Below are positions 56,991 through 64,000 of a stretch of 64,000 nt of DNA, piece by piece. A program made the translations under genes and the position numbers. This DNA is from Termitomyces sp. T153 (lineage: Eukaryota; Basidiomycota; Agaricomycetes; Agaricales; Lyophyllaceae), in NCBI GenBank assembly GCA_018296165.2, contig JACKQL020000067.1:186001-250000 (forward strand). The letters run 5' to 3'. The notes beneath the pieces are model-generated. The model was not told the origin of the DNA. It worked only from the letters and a program-made list of their open reading frames with translations, and ran no database searches. Position 1 is the first letter of the stretch; every line of letters begins with the position of its first letter.

Positions 56991-58798
56991 ATGTTTGAAA
57001 GTTCTTGCATTCTTGCATGCTGATAACCATTCTCTTTGAGTTTGTTGAGGATAGCATTGCCAAGGTCATACAGCTGACAAAAGTCCTCAATCTTGAGATC
57101 TGGCTCCAGCTGAGGATGCAACATCAATTTTCCAGAGTCAGTCTATATGGGTACAGAGGCTGAAGGTCAGTAGATTGGCATCAAGTCACTGTTTGGTATG
57201 TGAAGGTGAATGACAGGCATTGGAGCAGAGGTTTGTGCATTTTCATTGACTGAAGGTGACACTGGAGTAATGGTGAGCCATTCATAGACCAAGTCAAAGT
57301 AAAATCAAAGAGATAGTGGGTTGGAGGTTTTTAAATCATTGAAACATTGTTATCATTCTTGAGCTATATATACATTGTTCTATCAGTGACAAAGTGAGAA
57401 AGTAAGACACATACCAAAGCCTGAGCTCTGTCAGGGGATGTCCCATTCCCTTTCTGTCCTGTTCTCTCTCCTTATGGTTTTCCTTCATTCTCCTTTGTTT
57501 TTCCTATCTGCTGGTCCCAGTTTTAGCCCTCAAGCTGCACCAGTTCTCAGTGTTGCCCCTTCCACATGGCCTCTTACCAGACTCCTGGATTGTTTCCTGC
57601 ATTCTGGACCTACTACTCAACATAGGCCTCCCATGTTTGGACTGCAAGTACTTTCAATTAAAGGTTATCTTTTGGTTATATTTGTACATAGTCATGTGCA
57701 GGTATTCTGGAGATTGAGGCCATTTATGATGGATTTCCACTTTTTGATTGGACTCCAGATTTGGTTGTTGTTGGGTGTTTCTTCCAGAAGCTCTAGAGTA
57801 AATTTTCTGAACACTGGCATTGGGGACCCTTAGACTTGTTCTCTTTGGATCCCTCACTGCCAGGTGAGTAGCTAGGACTCTAGAACTTCTTGTAGATGCT
57901 GAATAGACTTTAGATCTCCCTCTGCCAACAGCTGTGTGATTGAGCCACAGCCTCTAGAGGTTGCCCTTACAAGCTCATACTTAGAAGTGTTTATGGCAAA
58001 GAGTAAAGTGTTCTGGGTGATCTGCTGTCCAATAACAATAGTCAGATTTGTCTGCCTGCTCCCACAATATTCTTATCTTCTCAACAACTTCATCTTCAAA
58101 AATGAGGTCAGTGGTAGACAACAGTAGAGAGACATGCTATGTGCCTTTGACTTCTTCTTTGCCTTCATCTTTTTCCATTTGATCTTCCTCTTCTTTGTTT
58201 ATTCACTGCTATTATTATCTGACAAATTTGAGCTACTGTCACTATTGCTGTTATCTTTGCAATTCTCCTTTCCATATGCTTGCTTTTTCTCCTTAAAAGG
58301 CTATATGCATAGTCAGATCAGCCTTTGTCAAGGGAATGAATGCTGCACAACACACCTTCAATGAGCATATAAACAAGAAATAGAGGAATCCTTCAACACC
58401 AAAGCATTCTCAATCAATGTCTAATAATCATCTGAGAATAGAAGTGGGCAAGGATCAGAAACCTTGCATGGTATCATAAAAAGGACCTTGAAATTGGTAT
58501 AGGAATGAACAATAAGGATTACAGTTCAAGAACTTCAGCTGCTGTCACTGGTTGTCATGCTGACAGAAGCTCAATGGCAACAATTCCTTCAAGCCTATGG
58601 CCATGACATCCCTTATGAAAGTGAGTTTTGAGTGTTGTGACATTCATATAGTGCTAGTGCTGCCTCCATGCATTTTGAAGAGGTGTGCCCAGATTATCTT
58701 GTGCTGGCCCATGTAGGCCATGTAATTGCAGCTGAGTGCCCTGGGGTTGGCTCAGTGTGGTAGTAGCTGGTCCATGTGGGCTGCTGTGTAGCTGGCTT
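56991..58798. repeat. CpG-starved debris with dispersed repeat R1 copy 3 (57645-57972)
   Basis: 57645-57972 is the copy of R1 closest to 28047-28375 (GGTTATCTTTTGGTTATATTTGTACA through GAGCCACAGCCTCTAGAGG). Flanking sequence holds no recognisable gene. Several short open frames are ordinary for AT-rich DNA. Confidence 0.45.
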
Positions 58799-59871
58799 TG
58801 TTAGAATTGCTTATTGCATTCTACTATGAATGATCAGCATTCACTCCAATTTCATTTATCACATGTATAATCTGCTTCCTTCATTTCTATTCAGTTTATC
58901 ACATGTATCTTCCATGTGATTACCTTTCTATTTAATTCAATCACATGTATCTTCCATGTGATTACCTTTCTACTTAATTCAATCACATGTATCTTCCATG
59001 TGATTCCCTTTCTATTCAGTTCAATCACATGGATTCTCATGTGATTCCTTCTATTCAGTTACATTATAGTATATATAGATAATGTAGAAGCCTGAAGTCC
59101 CTACTCAGTTTCTGACTCTGGACTTCAGCTTTAGTAACTGTTCAGTCCCCTGTGCTTTGCCTGTCTTCAACAGGTTATGGGCCCTGGCCTCTAAAGCTTT
59201 AGTCTGAAGTTTTTCTCATTTTGATTTGCTTTGTGTCTGTGCTATAGTCCTTATAGTAGTTGCAGCTCCCTTTACATACATAGACTCTGAACTATTGGAT
59301 AGTAACCCTCAAGTGGAGCTGCTTTATCTTGCCAGTGAAGCCTGACCTGCCTAACTGGGAGGTGTTACAATTGCAGAGTCTGCAGTTGGTTAGTTAGCTT
59401 TACCATACCTCACTTTCCTGCTGCACCACTCCTGAAGACCTTACAGGAACCCTGCCAGTTTGACTAGTGGAGTTCTTCAGGCAGGGAATGGGCATTTACT
59501 AGCTTATTCAAGCTTGGAGATTGACTGGATCAGGGGGAGTGTTAGAATTGCTTATTGCATTCTACTATGATGATCAGCATTTATTCCAAGTTCATTTATC
59601 ACATGTGTTGTCTGCTTCCTTTATTTCTATTCAGTTCATCACATGTATCTTCCATGTGATTCCCTTTCTATTCAATTCAATCACATGTGTCTTCCATGTG
59701 CTTCCCTTTCTATTCAGTTCAATCACATGGAGAATCCATGTGATTCCTTCTATTCAGTTACATTATAGTATATATAGATAATGTAGAAGCCTGAAGTCCT
59801 CACTCAGTTTCTGACTCTGGACTTCAGCTTTAGTGACTGTTCATTCCCCTGTGCTTTACCTGTCTTCAATA
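58799..59871 (+). mobile_element. TRIM-like short LTR element, TSD GGCTT
   Basis: Two LTRs (58799-59172, 374 bp, and 59540-59871, 332 bp) start TGTTAGAATTGC and end CAACA or CAATA. They flank only 367 bp of non-coding interior. GGCTT precedes (58794-58798) and follows (59872-59876), giving a 5-bp target duplication. The interior starts GGTTATGGGCCC, a possible primer-binding site, and ends with polypurine GATCAGGGGGAG. No coding capacity exists. A third partial LTR (61955-62147) sits at the end of a Copia pol remnant, so it is likely a non-autonomous derivative moved by that Copia family. Confidence 0.8.
58857..59058 (+). repeat. ~42-bp tandem repeats within the TRIM-like LTR
   Basis: Units of about 42 bp follow one another, each with ATCACATG-n7-CATGTGAT, a short inverted repeat. 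The left LTR has three full middle units plus two diverged end units; the right LTR (59630-59760) has two middle units, which accounts for the 42-bp length difference. Confidence 0.75.
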
Positions 59872-59927
59872 GGCTTATGCAGGCTGCATGTTTGTAGCCA
59901 GCCTATGTAGGTGGTGCATCTGTAACA

Positions 59928-61955
59928 ATGAGGGGGTGGTCAGTGTGCCCACCTCTCTGTACCAGTCATTGTATTGGGTGGCCTGGGCTTATATGTACAT
60001 CAGAAGAGAAAAGAGAATACCCAGAATCACAGAAGGAGGCTAATATTGCATCTGATTCGATTTATTTGATGGTGAAAGATGATCAAAGAATCCATCTCAA
60101 TGATTATAAAGATCAACCAGACAAAATATGGGAAGCCTTGAAGGCAGTTACACATGCAGAAATGCCCTGGTACATGCTCCAATGCTTATGATGACTTGTT
60201 CTACATTAGAAAAGGAGAAGAGGAGAGTTTGCAGACTCTAATCAACAGAATTGAGACTGCAATGAAGAAAATCCAGGATTTGCACCCTAAAGACTTTGAT
60301 ATTGCCAAATTAGACAATGAACTAGCATCTATAGCATTAGTAAGAGTGCTTCCTGATAATTTCTTAGCATTTGTATCCACCCTCCTTCTCAAAGATGACT
60401 TGGACAAGGCCAAGATCCATCAGGCCTTTGTTACAGAGGAAATACAACATTGTCATTGCTCTGATGAGTCTGCTGCTGCTATAATTGCTATGAGTGCTGC
60501 ATTAGCCAAAGTTGTCTGTAACTTTTGCACCTTCCAAGGTCATACACAAGCTAATTGCTACAAATACAAAGCAGCTTAGCAGCAGACAAAATCTCATAAC
60601 AAAAGAGGCAAAAAGGGCCAGAAGCAAGCTAATGCAGCTTTCATTGATGACAGGTCCAAGAAAGATGATGTCAAATCTGCTGAAAATGCAAGTACTCATT
60701 TACTGTATCATTCAGATCCTTCTCTTCCCATACAGCCTGAAGCTGACTTTAATTGGATTGTAGACTCAGGAGCCACTTGCCACAAGACTCCACATTGAAA
60801 TCCTATTGAAGTCCAGTCTGGTTAGCTGATAATAGCATTATTTACTCAGCTGGGATTGGAACAGTTGTATTCCATCCAGTTGTAAATGGGAAGAAAATCT
60901 GGTCTTTAGAGTCTCATAGAGTCTTGCATGTTCCATTACTTCAGAATAAACTCTTGTCCTGTATATTTAACCAGAAACAAAGGCTACAACATTCATATTG
61001 ACAAACAGGCCATGCATTTCTGGTTGAATGGAAAAGAGTTATTCTGTGCCACAATTAACTCTAATAATTCTGCTCATTTGGATGGTTGTACTGCACCTAT
61101 TTGAGAGTCTGCTCATTTTACCAGCACATTACCACTTGATCTGATACTCTGGCATTGCAGCTTTGCTCATCATAACTATGCCAATGTTAAAAAGATGATC
61201 AATAATAAGTTGGTAGTTGGTTTGGACTTGAATTCTGCTGCAAAGCTTGATCCCATCTGTGAACCTTGTTTGGCTAGCAATATGCACTCCAATCCTTTTC
61301 CTTCTTCCAGTAGTCATGCATATAAACCATTGAAATTGATCCACAGCAATGTACATAGCCCTCTTCCAGTCACTGCAATTGGGGCTATTGTTATTTGATC
61401 ACATTCCAAATTCATTGATGATTGCATAAGCTTTAAAGCTGATATGGCTGTAAAAAAGAAAAGTGAAGCATTTAATGCCTTTGAGACATTCAAAGCTTAT
61501 GCAGAGAATGCTCTAGATACCAAAATCAAGGCTATAAGATGATAAAGGTGGAGAGTACATGTCAAAGGAGTTTACCACATATACTGATGCTTGTGGAATA
61601 AAAAAAAAGCATACAACTTGTAATAGACCTCAGCAGAATGGTGTTACTGAGAGAGCAAATAGGACACTCTCAGAAGACATCACTGCTATGGCTCAATAAA
61701 TTAGGTCTATGACTTCATTCTAATGCTGACACTGGTATTTGACCTTGCACTACATTCTGTGATGCCTCACATGGAGATTGTCCTGATTCTAGCCACTCTA
61801 CTGGTGCTTATCTGATGACTATTGGTTGTGAAGCTATTGGAAGGAGTAGCAAGCTTCAATCAGTTGTTGCTTTATCTACAACTGAAGCAGAATACATTGC
61901 TGCTGTAGATACTGGCAAAGAAATCATCTGGATGTGAAATATTCTACATGAAATT
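59928..61955 (+). pseudogene. Copia gag-protease-integrase remnant with RT deleted
   Basis: Gag traces (IHLNDYKDQPDKIWEALKAV, then LQTLINRIETAMKKIQDL, with a shift near 60170) lead to the knuckle CNFCTFQGHTQANC. Protease shows WIVDSGATCH near 60750. The pre-integrase zinc segment (LWHCSFAHHNYANVKKM, CEPCLASNMH) and integrase ending RPQQNGVTERANRTL follow. From about 61720 the sequence jumps straight into RNase H (FCDASHGDCPDS ... SVVALSTTEAEYIAA), so the reverse transcriptase is deleted. Frames are repeatedly broken. Confidence 0.78.
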
Positions 61956-62147
61956 GGTCATGTGATTTCTTCTATTCAATCACAATTCTACTCAGTTACA
62001 TTATAATATATATAGATAATGTAGCAGCCTGAAGTCCCTACTCAGTTAGTATGTCACTCCCTCTTCAATATATTCAGTTTCTGACTCTGGACTTTGACTT
62101 CAGCTTTAGTGACTATTCAGTCCCCTGTGCTTTGCCTGTCTTCAACA
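61956..62147 (+). repeat. partial LTR of the Copia/TRIM family
   Basis: It matches the second half of the LTRs at 58799 and 59540, including the ATTATA(g/a)TATATATAGATAATGTAG segment and the ending CCTGTCTTCAACA. It is fused directly to the RNase H end with no polypurine tract between, so a deletion removed the junction. Confidence 0.7.
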
Positions 62148-63350
62148 GCCTCTACCTGTTGTTTGTTCATTGAGCTTGAGGACTCTCAGGGCTTTGCCAT
62201 CTTCATCTGCATGCAAATTTCCCTAAGCTCAAACTATATATATATTCCTTCAAGATTATTATCCAGTTATGAGAGGGGGAACAATTGGAGTATGAAGGGG
62301 CCCAACCCTGGGTCAGATCCTTTGTTTGGTGAGTGGTCAAAGGCATGAGCTGATAGTTGGTGTAGGCATCCTCAAGCTTTTCCACATACCAAGTGACAAT
62401 ATTATAGAATTATGCAGGCACCTATACTGGGACTCAAGAATTGAGTCATTGACCTCATAATAAGTCCTCTGGTCATTGTGTCAAGGGTAAATTCCAGAAT
62501 ATTGTCTAGTCATTGGCTCCTTTTTGTCCTTGTGCTGCGTATAAGGCACTTCTAGTTTGATTACTTGATGCTCCAAGCCCAGATGTCCCCCAACTATTGT
62601 TGTTCAGTACTAGCTTTACCAAGGTTACCTCTGTCCTAGATTCTGCAGTGCACTGCTCAGCATACTATGCTTCAATCTCATATTCCTTGTGCACCATGTC
62701 ACCAATTAGTACAATGAAGTCTGTTCCACAGACTTGATTCCATAACAATATCTCAAGGTTGCTGATGTCATTGGTTACAAATCTCTTGCCTTTGTATTGC
62801 AAGCAGTTATAGTTGCATTGACTTGAGCATGTATTTGAGCTTATGAGCAGTAGCACTCCACATGTGAGTTATTCCCAAGCCTTCTCCACCTCCCACAGTA
62901 GTACCAATTTCACCTCAGAGTATGGACCTTAAAATCATAAGATCTGTCTGTCCACCCAAACTTCATGGGTGGGCTGGGCCAGTCATTGATTATTTGTTCT
63001 CAAATATTGTCCTTGTTGTTGGTTAGTAGCTCAGCAGATACAATGTCTAGCCAAGCCCTTTCAAAGTACATGAGTGAGTGGGCTTGTCTGCTTCCCACTC
63101 AAGCTCCTCACTAAAGTCAGATACTGACTGTAAGTCAGGGAGGCTGTCAGCCTCTCTGTCTGGATTCTCCAAGAGAGACATCAGCCAAGAGAAAGAAGAT
63201 TTCTCCAAAGATAGGCTTTCCAGAAGATAATCAACAAAGAATCCCAGCCACTTCCCAAATTCAATTGCTACAATACTCCATATTGTTGAGATTTGTTCAG
63301 GAGATGTGTCTTGTTCTATTTGCTTTTAGAATATGAGGTTGGTGATCCTG
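62148..63350. other. CpG-starved debris, no gene seen
   Basis: Short open frames on both strands have no recognisable domain. Composition matches the surrounding decayed elements. Confidence 0.4.
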
Positions 63351-63970
63351 TTACATTGTTGCAAATATATTTGATTTTATGCCTGGGGGCTTTCCAGAAG
63401 AGGATTTCATTGTCTTGCTGTTTGAATTATATGTAAAGTAGCCAACTTTGCCATAGTTGAAACAATGTTTGTACTCTGCAATCTGGTTTTTGCTGAGTTC
63501 ATCCAAACATTTATCCTGTGGTTTGGAGGAGCTTTTCTTAGACTCAAAACTCTTGGTGCTTTTCTTAGAACCTGGTGTAGTATTGGTGTATTGCCACATG
63601 AAAATTGGACTTATAGTGCTTATGCCTGCTTCCCTCCAGCTTGGAACTCAAAACTTTCCAGTGATTGTCCTAGTAATCTTTGTGCCTGTGTGATTTGTAG
63701 TGCCTGAATGAATATTCTGCTTCACTTTTGTTACCATCCAGGTCTACATTGTCTGCATGTTTGAGGAATTTGACATAAGATACTATCTTGTGCTAATGAG
63801 AGACCTTGGAGTCCAATCTTGCTTGGTACACTCCCCATTTGGAGGTCTGGAATCCATTGAAATGTTTTACTACCTTTCTTTCTTTGTTTACTAATGGATC
63901 CAACAATAGATGAATAGTTCTTCCAGCTTGGCAACATATTTGCACATAGTAAGTGATTTCCCTTAGCCAA
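63351..63970 (-). pseudogene. Gypsy-type gag remnant, minus strand
   Basis: The minus-strand frame 63970-63731 (LPSWKNYSSIVGSISKQRKKGSKTF) and then 63599-63351 (CLDELSKNQIAEYKHCFNYGKVGYFTYNSN) look like the end of a Gag polyprotein. CFNYGKVGYFTYN is a decayed CCHC knuckle in which the second Cys and the His have become Tyr (TGC to TAC and CAC to TAC, both C-to-T or G-to-A type changes). The element continues beyond the window's right edge. Confidence 0.55.
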
Positions 63971-64000
63971 AGTCTGAGCAGTTCTTTAAAAAACTTCTCA

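Noticed and set aside
58857..59058. Tandem repeats as a CRISPR-like array
   Set aside because: Units are contiguous with no variable spacers, lie inside an LTR, and the genome is eukaryotic.

Overview
The window looks like nuclear DNA of a filamentous fungus, most probably a basidiomycete (Agaricomycetes; species not determinable by eye). Host genes are split by many introns of about 45-60 bp with GTRNGT donors. The host gene set is ordinary fungal housekeeping and carbohydrate metabolism. More than two thirds of the window is retrotransposon material. No tRNA, rRNA, CRISPR array or bacterial-type operon was seen.

Left part (1-29,440) is a nested transposon stack. A very old LTR element (1-3,161 and 23,977 onward) was hit by an ~8.3-kb non-LTR (LINE) element on the minus strand. 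Its poly(A) tail is the T-run at 3,162-3,185, its 5' end is near 23,961, and a target duplication of up to 15 bp sits at 3,151-3,165 and 23,962-23,976. The LINE was later interrupted twice: by a solo LTR at 3,427-4,613 (TSD TTGCC) and by a complete, young Ty3/Gypsy element at 5,477-16,735 (TSD CCGT, two 1.13-kb LTRs differing at about five positions). Removing both insertions restores one LINE reading frame, broken only by in-frame TGA codons. A second solo LTR of the same family lies at 26,892-27,962 (TSD ACTTC).

The young Gypsy element is the most interesting object. Besides gag-protease and pol (RT, RNase H, integrase) it carries, between pol and the 3' LTR and on the opposite strand, a predicted six-exon gene (13,424-15,431) for a ~582-residue protein with a six-cysteine cluster close to the fungal Zn2Cys6 pattern. 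A decayed second copy of the element (46,597-53,000, inverted) has the same antisense gene in the same place, so it is a stable component of this family. The element is also saturated with the hexamer TAGCGA/TCGCTA on both strands.

Middle part (29,440-46,560) is a CpG-containing gene island: an uncharacterised gene, a damaged glutamate decarboxylase, a DOMON-cytochrome b561 membrane protein, nucleoside diphosphate kinase, QCR7 of respiratory complex III, transketolase, CMC2 (cytochrome oxidase assembly), a GH31 alpha-xylosidase and a TPR-like protein. NDK/QCR7 and transketolase/CMC2 are divergent pairs with short shared promoters. Genes inside the island look intact, while those next to the transposon blocks look damaged.

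Right part (46,560-64,000) is CpG-starved transposon debris: the decayed Gypsy copy, two complementary Copia fragments, a 1.07-kb TRIM-like LTR element with a GGCTT TSD, a transposase-like relic and gag remnants. Exon boundaries are predictions from splice consensus and family comparison, not from transcripts.
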